From positions 2,046,001 through 2,110,000 of the forward strand of contig OX359195.1 in NCBI GenBank assembly GCA_947172415.1: a stretch of DNA of 64,000 nucleotides. Reading direction: 5' to 3'. Under the pieces are notes generated by a model that was not told the DNA's origin, did not search any database, and saw only the letters and a list, made by a program, of their open reading frames with translations. Source of the stretch: Chondrosia reniformis (taxonomy: Eukaryota > Porifera > Demospongiae > Chondrillida > Chondrillidae). Positions 44,204-54,341 of the stretch are shown in pieces (the first letter of the stretch is position 1; the number at the start of each line of letters is the position of its first letter). The position numbers and the translations under genes are program-made.

Positions 44204-44573
44204 CAGTTTTACCAGATGTCGAAGTAGCAAATCCAGATTCACAGTAAAAATGGTCACCCACAAAGTCAGGAACATTGTCAAAGTTAAAAGGATCGTGGTC
44301 TCTTGGACAGGCTTGTCCACTGTCATAATTTTTACTCAATCCAACTGCCAGTGCCCACAGATGCTGTCTTGGGCTACCACGAGTGATGGAGAGACCATCA
44401 ACATATGTCTGATCTATAGTAACTGTTTCACCTGTTACTACTTGAAATGCATTCATACCCCCATACTGGTATCCTCTAGCAATACCACACACTTGAGTGT
44501 AAGTAGTGTTTACTAGAAATGTGACTGGAGAGCATCCTAAATCGTTTTCTGGATAGTTTCCATCAACACTCAA
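44204..44573 (-). pseudogene. Type I secreted-family middle fragment
   Basis: Minus strand. Codes from S-V-D-G through CSPVTFLVNTTYTQVCGIAR, YVDGLSITRGSPRQHLWALA and FVGDHFYCESGFATSTSGKT, then ends at 44204 in unrelated duplicated DNA; the last 60 residues and everything before S-V-D-G are missing. A 6-base insertion (V-T) lies in the GETVTIDQTYV segment. Confidence 0.85.
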
Positions 44574-44753
44574 TCAATCAATGTGTACTCCAACTGATAT
44601 TATTTGAACGCGGTGATTTTATAAAAAATAATATGTACGGAATTTTGCGGAAAACTGTAAATTACATACTCTTGACTGATCAATTTTCTAATGAAATGTT
44701 TAGTAACTACCACACTACAGTTTGCCTTGCCTAGCTATATTGACTTTTGTATT

Positions 44754-45809
44754 TCAAAGAACCCAGATTTCCAAAAGGTCTGTGTAGAAGTCTTCATCAC
44801 TCCTTATTTCATCAGAGCACCACCTGACTTCTATGTCTTCTTGACTTGGTGCAATCTCACGATGAAACCAGCCATATCTTGAACAAGACTTTGCAGTACT
44901 TGAGACACACTGCTGTCCATCCCACAGAGGGTCTTCCCAAGCTATTCTCGCCTCAAAATGAGAACTATAGCCACCTTCACAATAATAATTGTTTCCAACA
45001 AATTCAGGAATTCGGCTAATGTTATATGTGTCCAGATCTAGAGGGCATTTTGCTTCTAAATGGGTGTGTGCTTCAGCAGTACCGACTGCCAGTGTCCAAA
45101 GATGTTTCCCTGGATTGCCATGAGTGATGGAGAGGCCATCAACATATGAATCATTTATAGTTCTTATTGGTGACTTCCAGAATGCATCCATTGACCTGTA
45201 AGCATAACCTCTTGCATAACCACATACATGAGAATAAATTGTTTTCACAGGAAAGGTCACTGAAGAGCATCCTCCAGGAGCTGCAACTGTGTAACCTGCT
45301 CCATCAACACTCCTTCCACAAGCTCTCTGTCCTGTGTTGCTGTTAGATACCTCATTAAGACCAATTGGACACTCTGCTTCTGGATCAGTCATTTTGATGT
45401 AGGCCACTCTTCTCCAGTCACTACTAGTAATGTTACAAAGTGTTATTTCCTCTTCTTCAAGAGGAGGACAGTCTGAGGTTACGTAATCCATCAGTTGATC
45501 TATCTTTTCACACAAGGAACTGTTGAGCTCTTCAATCTTCTTTTGGCATTCTGCTCTTTCTTCTTGAATGAGTTGTTTTATTTCATCAAACTGTTTGACA
45601 ATGGTGCTGGTAAGGTTTCCAAGATTAGCACTTGAAGTGCTGTGACACTTGTCATAAGAGGCTTTTGCTAATATGGAGAAGAATGACTGCCAAGATGCCA
45701 TACTGGTAGAGTCATCATTGGGTGAGCACTGAGTGTCAACTGTACTTGTGAGTATGAAGTGGCTGGCCAGTATAGTAAGGAGAATCCAATTCCATTTAGC
45801 AGAATTCAT
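44754..45809 (-). CDS. Type II secreted coiled-coil / cysteine-rich protein, full length (variant)
   Basis: Single-exon gene, 351 residues, minus strand. Signal peptide 1-24, coiled coil at about 61-112 (QFDEIKQLIQEERAECQKK), linker with PPLEEEE, then the cysteine-rich domain. It belongs to type II by DAFWKSPIRTIND, VGNNYYCEGG and DPLWDGQQCVSSTAKSC, but carries its own variable loops: AGYTVAAPGGC after RSVDG, EAHTHLEAKCPLDLDTYNIS, and GYSSHFEARIAW. So the loops around C172, C246 and C268 (numbering of the 341-residue paralogue) differ most between full-length members. The intact promoter lies upstream (TATAAAAG at 45903-45910). It is head-to-head with NUP210 fragment D. Confidence 0.9.
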   Translation of the reverse strand: MNSAKWNWILLTILASHFILTSTVDTQCSPNDDSTSMASWQSFFSILAKASYDKCHSTSSANLGNLTSTIVKQFDEIKQLIQEERAECQKKIEELNSSLCEKIDQLMDYVTSDCPPLEEEEITLCNITSSDWRRVAYIKMTDPEAECPIGLNEVSNSNTGQRACGRSVDGAGYTVAAPGGCSSVTFPVKTIYSHVCGYARGYAYRSMDAFWKSPIRTINDSYVDGLSITHGNPGKHLWTLAVGTAEAHTHLEAKCPLDLDTYNISRIPEFVGNNYYCEGGYSSHFEARIAWEDPLWDGQQCVSSTAKSCSRYGWFHREIAPSQEDIEVRWCSDEIRSDEDFYTDLLEIWVL

Positions 45810-46415
45810 CTTTTGGATCCTGTGAGTTGTCTGATGAGATTTAGGAGCTTGCTTCTCTAACAGTTAGTGGTTGGTTGAGCTGCAGCTACAGTGATGAAGC
45901 TGCTTTTATAGGAAATGGAACCGGATAAGTGGTCATAACCAGTTGTAATCGGTTTAATGGTATCAGTTAAATTGTGTCAAAAGAATGCAATTTAAAGTGT
46001 ACGTAGGTGGGGTGTGTGTGTAGAGATGAGGTAAGTGGATTGAAATTGAAAGTAAAGAAGAAAATTTAGTGAGAATGCTTACTTCTACTCCACTGCCTCT
46101 CAATGACACTTCGCAGATATTTAGAGTGCATCCAAATGCTGACATTACATAAGTGTAAGATCTCAGTTGTGCACCAGATTTCTAGGCTGGGTAGGACTAT
46201 AAACAATGTATGATGCTAACTATGTTTACATATATGCAATGTCATATAAGTCTGGTTTGTATATATGTATTTAGTAAGTTAATTGTTAATAATTGGATAG
46301 TCAATATGACTCTGTTAGCAGTGGATGGATAGACAATAGTAAAAATGCTTGATTTATATATTCCATGACATTGCATCACATGATATACGTATGTGCTTAC
46401 AGTTACAGGTCCTCG
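45810..46415. promoter_or_regulatory. Promoter and 5' flank of the type II variant, up to the NUP210 junction
   Basis: 45810-45915 is the family promoter. 45916-46415 is colinear with 10520-11029, the 5' flank of the other type II gene. At 46416-46432 the sequence passes through GGAAGAATCATCACAAG into NUP210 exon sequence. Confidence 0.75.
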
Positions 46416-47131
46416 GGAAGAATCATCACAAGTGTACCACATTAAATCCAGGTCTTTTCTCCTCTGAGCCTGACTCCTAAGGAGATATGGCTGGTTCCCA
46501 AGGCAACCTTCAAGGTACCCTCTCTGATATTGTACAGTAAACACAGCACATTTTCCCTCAAAATGTCACTCCTTCATATGTGGGTGTGTCTTGTCTATTG
46601 TTCCGCCTCTCTTTCCATAAGGTTGTTAGTTCTGGTGGACCATATGGAACAGACATCACATTTTCCATCAATGACAGTAACATTGCCAGTGTTGATGAAA
46701 GTGGATTGATCACAGCAAAGGTGATCAGTGATGCCACGGTAATGGGTGAATCAAGGGGTCTTGAATCTGTTACTGGAAATATTGTTACTTTTAGTAAAGT
46801 GAGTTTTGTCATATTACATACAGTATATATCATCTTATATTATATTATATTGTATTTATATTGCAGGGTGTGGTATATGTTCATGTAATAAAGTTGACTG
46901 GAGTAAGAATATCAGTTCCTTCAACAAAGTTATTAGCAGAAACAGAAGTTAGTAAAACATTTCAATACTATAAATGTATATTGTCGCATTCCATCGAAAG
47001 ACCTTCTCTTCTTTATCAATTATTTGAAGAACAGATCTCAAAGTGTTTGAATATTCAAGAAGGCTTTTTTGGAAAGGAATTTGAATTATTTTCTAATAAC
47101 TCTTTTAATTACTAACTTACTATATTTACCT

Positions 47132-47202
47132 CTCCTCTCCTCTCCTCCCCTCCCCTCCCCTCCCCTCCCCTCCCCTCTCCTCTCCTCTCCTCCCCTCATC
47201 TC
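47132..47202. repeat. Polypyrimidine array (fragment D)
   Basis: CTCCTCTCC and CCCCTCCCCT units, the shortest of the three homologous arrays, before the acceptor at 47223. Confidence 0.9.
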
Positions 47203-48399
47203 ACCTCTTCCACTCCTCTTTAGGTGGCCGTGGTAGCTCATGGCATACATCTTCATGGAGATGAGAATCCCTTCACCTTTAGCAGTGCTGTTCCTGGCAT
47301 ATCATTCCACTGGTCAGTCACTAACATGGACACACTGTCGCTTGTGTCAGTGTATGACAAGGTATCGCTGACTCAGTGTACAGGGCCTTGATGACGTCAT
47401 CTCATATACAATTGTACTGCCTGTTACGAATTGTACTAGTGTTATATGGATTAAAGTACATAGTCTTAGTACATAGTCTTAGTACTGTAACTGAATCTCT
47501 ACTACCCTGCATAATTGCACATGGGTTTTACCCTTTCATTAAAGGTGGGTGTGTCCCTATCAGAAGAGAAGGACTCTGCTGCCCACCTGCACACCCACAA
47601 TACAGATGTTGGTACCATTCACTTAACTGCAAAGTGTCCACTAGACATTTGTTCTCCTGATGGAGCAACATTCTCAGACCAAGTGTAAATCATCAAAATA
47701 ATGACAAATCGGTACATTTTTTACGTTACTTTCTATTGAAAGAATATTCCAAACACAAGTAGCCAGATTTTGACACATTTAAAATAACACTTCTAGACAC
47801 AGAAATGCATAGATATGCCTGTATTGTAGGAATAGGCTTTTGAACTACAGATCTCTTCTTCCTTCTTAAGTTCATTGTAAGAGTCATAGAAGTTATGCAA
47901 GTCTTCCCATTAATGTCACAGTGTGTTTCTAGAGTTGTGACATAGTCTGATCTGGTCTCCCTACAGGGATGGATCAGCTGGAATGAGCTACCAGCTACTA
48001 TACCCCTCAGAGTCCGACACTGACATGATCGAACTTGCCACTAATGGATTGGTTACCACATCCACTATCAATGGACATGCTGTTGTCATGGTTACAGCCT
48101 TTGAAGTAGATTCAGGCTTCAATCAGTCTGTATCAGTGCATGTGGAGGTGTGTCCAGTTGGGTCTCTGTCTCCGACCCCGCCCCTCACTCTAGCCCAGGC
48201 CTCACCCAATAACAAGTACCACTCCTTCCCTCTTGGGTACTCGGCTGACTTCAGTGCAGATCTCCATGACAACAAAGGGAGGGTCTTCAGCAAGTCCTCA
48301 GTTAGCATGAAGTATAGGTTAAATAGGTAAGCATTGAGTAAATGTATTAAATTTTGAGGAGAAGACATGAATGGAAACAATGTTAAAATAACATATATA

Positions 48400-48628
48400 C
48401 TCTATACTGCTATACCTCATATACCCTATACTGCTATACCTCATATACCCTATACTGCTATACCTCATATACCCTATACTGCTATACCTCATATACCCTA
48501 TACTGCTATACCTCATATACCCTATACTGCTATACCTCATATATACGTACATACATATAACCTATACTGCTATACCTCATATACCCTATACTGCTATCAT
48601 ATACATATATCCTATACTGCTAAAATAT
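48400..48628. repeat. 24-base minisatellite (fragment D)
   Basis: About nine units of ATACTGCTATACCTCATATA plus CCCT in the intron before the exon at 48649. Confidence 0.92.
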
Positions 48629-49167
48629 CCTATACTTTTTGTCATTAGAGATGACGTAGTTAGAGTGTCTCATGGTAGCAATGGTACAGTGACCATTAGA
48701 GCTTCCAAGCAAGGGGCAGCCATTTTGAGGGTCTGGCTTAGCGATCACACCCAAATTGATGATTACGTAAGAATTAGAGTTGGTTATACAATCATGCTCA
48801 TGCCTCACTCAGCTGTGGTGCATGTTGGAACAATGATCTGCTTCTCCACACATCTAACTGAAGGTGAGTTGTTGTGCAATGCAATCTAATTGTGATGCAA
48901 TCACATTGACTTGTAGAGTGCTTTTATTTCCACTTTCCCTGGAAATCTACATATAAATTTAGTCTGTAAGAGACTTGATGGATTTGATAGTACTGTCTTT
49001 AATTATTCTGCCATTCCAGACCACCCAGGAACATGGCTGTCTGGAGATGAGGGGATTGTAAAGATGCAGCCTTATGGAAGTTCAGTTGGAAGAGCTGTAA
49101 ATACTGTAAAAGCTGTTATCTATCACAAAGTTCCTAACATCATTGACACTCACACTGAGGTATATCT

Positions 49168-49392
49168 ATCCATCCATCCATCCATCCATCCATCCATCCA
49201 TCCATCCATCCATCCATCCATCCATCCATCCATCCATCCATCCATCCATCCATCCATCCATCCATCCATCCATCCATCCATCCATCCATCCATCCATCCA
49301 TCCATCCATCCATCCATCCATCCATCCATCCATCCATCCATCCATCCATCAATCCATCCATCCACAAATTTATCCATCCATCCATCCATTAA
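49168..49392. repeat. CCAT microsatellite (fragment D)
   Basis: About 50 CCAT units beginning 10 bases after the exon end at 49159; homologous to 23858-23996. Confidence 0.97.
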
Positions 49393-51045
49393 ATCATCCT
49401 TTCATCTACTGTAATAGGTATCTGTTTAAGAAGTGAAAGATGTACTTATTAATGCTGACTCTCCGAATGAGCATGAACGCTTTACTTATTTCCTTCCAAG
49501 TTCCTCACAAAGCAGTGAAGGTTACTTGGTAGAGGTGACCTTTCAAAGGTCTGATAATCATCACTTTACACCTTTAGAAGTAACATCTATGAAGGAATGT
49601 AAGTACTACATGTATAGTATCCCCATACATTAAGTACATATTAGTTATATTAGTTTCGTGATTTTAGATGATATATAAAGGTGGTTTAGAGGCTTATTTC
49701 ACACTATATATATGCAGTATTCTCATTGCTTTGCTCTTACTGACAGTAACCGTGTCGTGTTCCTCATGCAGGTGTCCATTCATAGAGTGCAAAGTACATC
49801 CAACAGGTCCCATTCAGGTGTCACTTGTCCCTCACTTCCTCCACTGGTAGCTCACTTCCTGTGAACAGCTTCCTGAGGGCTGACCCTTATTTTGATGACA
49901 TCACAGGAAGGAGCTACTGCCTGCTGAGACCAGCTGAGGACAGCCTGAGGCAGTCTGACATTGCAAGAATGGATAGTCTTCATCTGGATCTTCAGGTGAA
50001 AACTGGATGCTCTGATCCTATAATCTGTCCAGTATATTCAGAACTCAAACATAGTTTCAATACCAATGGAAATTCTTATATTAATATATATTCAATATAT
50101 AACTAGAGATTCAGTGATCAACCTTGAAGGAGTGGAAGAACATTTAACTGTAATCAGAGTAAGTCAACTGACTTCCTGATCACTTCTCCATTTAACTGAT
50201 GTTCTGTTTAACTGGAGCACATCCGTCCACTGTCAGCTCGTATACGTATGTACAACATTTTGTTGCTCCTCTTTACTGTTGCTATAGCCAGTTACCTTTC
50301 TGCTCTTTGTGTGCTCACAGCAAAAGAGGCCACTATCTAGAAGCCCACTGGGCTCTAAGCCACCCACCACTCTTCCACCCTCTGGTAACTCACCGTCCCA
50401 CCAATCACTCCTATTGGACCTTTAAGGCATCACCATATAGTAGCTATACACAAACTCAATATGGCAGTACCCCCTTGCTTCCATGGCAATGCCAACCTCA
50501 GCTTAATTTCAGGAGAACATCCCCGTCGTCATCACTGAAGAGGAACACACCCATTTCTCCTCTAACACAAAGGGACCATCCCCCATCAGGCTGCTATACA
50601 GCAGTCCTTCCTAGCACTTGGCCATGGGAAGTGCATGCATGCTCTGGTGTCATAGCAGCTGTTTAAATATAACCATAAACTGTATACCTTTGTCTCATAT
50701 GTCATGATCAAAACCTCATTGCATCACAATTAAAACAAGTGTAGTATTTTACATAAACATGCAGTTTTCGTAACATAATTAATGCAAAGTGCTATAAATG
50801 CACACTGTACTTACAGATATACGTATGTACTATATACATGTATATATAAATGGATTTGGTGATGCTAAATAAAAACAGTATCCCTTTTGCATTGCTATGG
50901 AGATACTCAAATTAAAAAAATGAGATAAAACATGTATTTGTATATATTATACACTATACTATACTGTTTGTTCATTATATATAGCCCCCAAATTATATAT
51001 ATTGTTCAAAGATGAATATTCAGGCAAGGGATCAAAGAACATATA

Positions 51046-51180
51046 TATGTCCTAAATCTTTTCCTGGATAATTTCCATCAACACTCCTTCCACAAGCTCT
51101 CTGTCCTGTGCTGCTGTTAGAGACCTCATTAACCTCACTTGGACAGTCTACTTCTGGATCTGTCATATTATCTAGATGTA
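51046..51180 (-). pseudogene. Small secreted-family fragment
   Basis: Minus strand; encodes only the linker-to-RSVDG part (D-P-E-V-D-C-P-S-E, ACGRSVDGNYPGKDLG-like). Repeat R1 follows on one side. It is the outermost family trace, downstream of NUP210 fragment D. Confidence 0.7.
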
Positions 51181-51292
51181 TTTCAAAAATATAAAATGTA
51201 CTTCAAAGGCATGCTATTCTTATTTTGACAAAAACAGTTTTGCTGCAATGAACAAGGAATGTGTCGGCACTTAAACATTAAGTTCAGAGGCG

Positions 51293-51675
51293 TAGCAGTA
51301 CATTTTCCTTTGGTCCGGCCAAGGAAAATTTGAATCAAGATCAAATAATCTCGTACCCAGACCCACTTGCGCCCGACCTTTTTCATGGGGAGCGAGGGGA
51401 TCTGGGTACGAGTTTAGTCGTTCCCACTACCAGACTCTAACCCCATCAGAGTTTACCATGATCGTTAACCGCCATGTTAAACAGTATCAGAAAGCGTCAT
51501 CACTTCAAAAAATGGCTGGCGATGCGTGATGTGGATCTGAGAATTTTCCCTCACCCCTCACCCCCAAGTCTGAAAGGCTGTTAAAATGGGTAGATTCCAA
51601 TTTAGAAAATCCGTGTTGAGGATAATATTGGTCTGGCCATGGCCGGACCAGCCGGACCAGGTGCTACGCCTATGA
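51293..51675. mobile_element. TIR MITE with nested palindrome
   Basis: Left end CAGAGGCGTAGCA...TGGTCCGGCC, right end GGCCGGACCA...TGCTACGCCTATG; the ends are inverted complements over about 13 bases, with the GGTCCGGCC block also inverted. Inside, 51350-51361 (CTCGTACCCAGA) and 51401-51412 (TCTGGGTACGAG) form a second perfect inverted repeat, so one small element may sit within another. No coding sequence. Confidence 0.75.
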
Positions 51676-52182
51676 CGTTGTCAGTATAAGATATTAGATC
51701 TTGTTTTCACATTTAGTGATCAGCCACACTTTGGCTGTAACCCTTATATGCTGATAAGGAAACCACAAGCATTTTAGCTTTTGAGAGTACTTATCAGTAT
51801 ATAGCCACTCAAAAACAGGTATCTATGGCTCTACCATATAATAATAATACTATATAGTTTGGTTGAGTGTGAAAACTTACTTACGTTTATACACACGCGT
51901 ATTTAAAAGGTCTTTGAATATGTACTCCTTATATAGAATGAATTGAAAATACCGGTGGTTATATGTTCACAGCAGATTAACGGTACACTATGAAGCTATT
52001 AGACGAATAGTACACGAAATGCAGCACTACAACGACCACTGTCATTACATCATTACATCGACTACTCAGATATCCATTACCATTCAAGACTCCAGCAATT
52101 AGCAACACCATATATACACTCTTTAGGGAATGTTTCTTGGCCGGTTCCAACCTCAAATATAAAGCACTATGTTTATTCTCAC

Positions 52183-52246
52183 CTTTGTCATTGTAAACTG
52201 GGATGGCCCCAGCGGTAAAGCGCGACTGAGCACTCGGTAACGCCAT
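52183..52246 (-). CDS. MFAP1: MFAP1-like first exon (intact start)
   Basis: Minus strand: MALPSAQSRFTAGAIPVYND-K-G, then donor GTGAGA. The T-A-G-A-(I/V)-P-V-x-N-(D/E)-K-G-E pattern matches the N-terminus of microfibril-associated protein 1, a spliceosome component, as I recall it. An in-frame ATG nine bases upstream is an alternative start. No further MFAP1 exon was found between here and 50.7 kb, where NUP210 remnants begin, so the gene is truncated, rearranged, or continues through an intron beyond what I could recognise. Confidence 0.55.
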
Positions 52247-52372
52247 ATCTACCACCCAACCACCTCTAACACAGAAGAGGGGATTTTCCTATCATATATT
52301 AAAACATGAACCTGAAACACTCCCCCATATTAATTAGACCACAACCTTTTAGAAGGTCGATAATCAAAAAAG

Positions 52373-53268
52373 ATGGTGGAAGTTCGAAGTACACGAATAG
52401 CCAGTCGAAAGTCAAAGAAATTCTCCTAATACATGCTTTAACCCGTATACTTTGATTTAATGGTTGTGGTTTACTAATCACCCTTTCACCCGCACTCATT
52501 CCTTGGTTGTCACTGTGGGTCTAGCTATATAACTGGTTACAAAGAAAATAAGCATTTGTGTAATTGAAACATTTAAGTATGGCTAGTGATGTGGATACTG
52601 GAGTAGTTTGATCAGCACATGTGGAGTGTTTGGTCTTGTCTATGAACTATGTCTCACTGCCTTCTTCAGGAGACATGAGTGGGTGGGGTAATCCAAATTC
52701 TGATGATTTAGATTCAAAGATTTAAGATCAGCTTTAGAAGTCTATTATGTATTTGATTAATAATTGATATACATTTGTTAAATAGAAACTTGTGGTTTGA
52801 TTAACAGTAACAATTAAATGATGTGAATTGAACAAGTCGTGTATTTCACATTGCCACTACACATGCCTATATACACAAGGATCTGGAATAGTCCATTACT
52901 CGTAACACTTTTGTTAGGTCAACTTAAAATTTCTACATACGTATGTAGGACTAATTTGCACACCTTCAAATGGTATAGTTAGTATGGCACTTACGTATCT
53001 CTATTAATTGCAACCACTCTTTTATAAACTGAATGTTGTGGTTTAGTTAATTTTCCGGGAGCACATGCTTGTCCAGTTAGTGCTCCTTTTTACCTACTCA
53101 ATTGTAGCCAAGCAGATAAAACGAAATGAACATATTGGAGACGCACCACCTGGTCAATAAGGACTACGGGCACATGAAGATTGATGAACCAAAGACTCCT
53201 TACAGGCATGAATCAGAGGAGGAATCAGGAGATGATTCCAAATTCTCAGAAGGAGATTTAAGAGAAAG
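52373..53268 (+). pseudogene. PPP1R2: Broken PPP1R2 exons 1 and 2
   Basis: Exon 1 remnant 52373-52425 starts ATGGTGGAAGTTCG but has a frameshift that changes the K-G-I-L-K region to stop at TAA, and it lacks the second half. Exon 2 remnant 53108-53268 lacks 10 bases before the E-M-N-I codons, removing K-W-D and shifting the frame. No exons 3 or 4. Duplicate of the functional exons at 54342 and 55555. Confidence 0.88.
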
Positions 53269-54137
53269 GTATTCATTCATCCATCTCATCTAAATATCGT
53301 ATATATAGCGAGAAATATTGTGAGTTATACAATTTACAGGTATAAGTATATAAAACATTATGGTTAAAATATAGCTTAAGGTGTACAGACTAGTACATAT
53401 ACAGAATTACTGAAATGTGAAATCAATGCATGACAAAGATTGCTGGCCATGGTGGGAGCAATACTTTAGACACAGGATTGTGAGCAAAACTTGCATTATC
53501 ACATTCTTTAGACACACATTCAATTTCCAATATATGGTGTATATGGTATATGAATAGTGTAATACCTGAGTAGCTTGGAACCTAAATTCCATATTTTAAT
53601 CATTTTGCAATACTTTATGTAAACCTGAACTTAAATAGGCGACAATGAATACTCACGACTGTGCTGTGCCAACAGAGGATTCTCATTAGTATTTAGTAGT
53701 ATAAAGTGTGGAAAATAGCAACTTTTTATTAATGAGCTGAATTAAAAAGTCAGGCTGATGAAACAGTGTTAAATGACCAATGTCTTTTACAGTACTTTAT
53801 GTTATGAAATATTTTGTCAGCCTGACATTTACGTAAATGCAGCTCTCTATATAATTTAACAATAGTTGCCAATTTCCACACTTTATACTATTGTATACAT
53901 ACCAATATGGTGGTTATATGTTCACAGCAGATTAACGGTACACTATGAAGCTATTAGACGAATAGTACACGAAATGCAGCACTACAACGACCACTGTCAT
54001 TACATCATTACATCGACTACTCAGATATCCATTACCATTCAAGACTCCAGCAATTAGCAACACCATATATACACTCTTTAGGGAATGTTTCTTGGCCGGT
54101 TCCAACCTCAAATATAAAGCATTGTGTTTATTCTTAC

Positions 54138-54203
54138 CTTTGTCATTGTAAACTGGGATGGCCCCAGCGGTAAAGCGCGACTGAGCACTCGGTAACGCTA
54201 CAT
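54138..54203 (-). pseudogene. MFAP1: MFAP1-like first exon, start codon destroyed (copy 2)
   Basis: The same coding stretch as 52183-52246, but the start reads ATG TAG, with the coding frame offset by two inserted bases, and no other in-frame ATG precedes it before a stop. The donor (GTAAGA) is intact. Confidence 0.55.
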
Positions 54204-54341
54204 CTAGCTACCACCCAACCAATTTCTACTACAGAAAGGGGATTTTCCTGTCATATATTAAAGTAAGGACATGAACCTGAAAAGAACACTCCCCCATATT
54301 AATTAGACCACAACCTTTTAGAAGGTCGATAATCAAAAAAG

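Larger units (their letters stand above)
46416..50668 (+). pseudogene. NUP210: NUP210 (gp210) fragment D: late exons to truncated C-terminus
   Basis: Exon pieces: 46416-46514 (VFSPLSLTPKEIWLVPKATF), 46622-46798, 46867-46947 (GVVYVHVIKLTGVRISV), 47224-47361 (VAVVAHGIHLHGDENPFTFS, 46 codons, the only copy of this exon in frame), from 47545, 47967-48326, 48649-48863 (GAAILRVWLSDHTQIDDYVR), 49020-49159, about 49425-49601, about 49775-49996, about 50106-50160. Defects: TAA replaces a GAA codon near 46447; a CAA codon becomes TAA at 47696-47698; a 250-base deletion near 50210 removes the start of the last exon; and a small insertion before the membrane helix shifts the frame. The 5' edge is a rearrangement junction, so no promoter belongs to it. 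Confidence 0.88.
51943..53275. repeat. Duplicated head-to-head promoter region, copy 1
   Basis: Colinear with 53905-55730 apart from indels. It contains an MFAP1-like first exon (minus) and broken PPP1R2 exons 1 and 2 (plus). Copy 2 has a further 250 bases near 55200-55440 not seen here. Confidence 0.85.
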
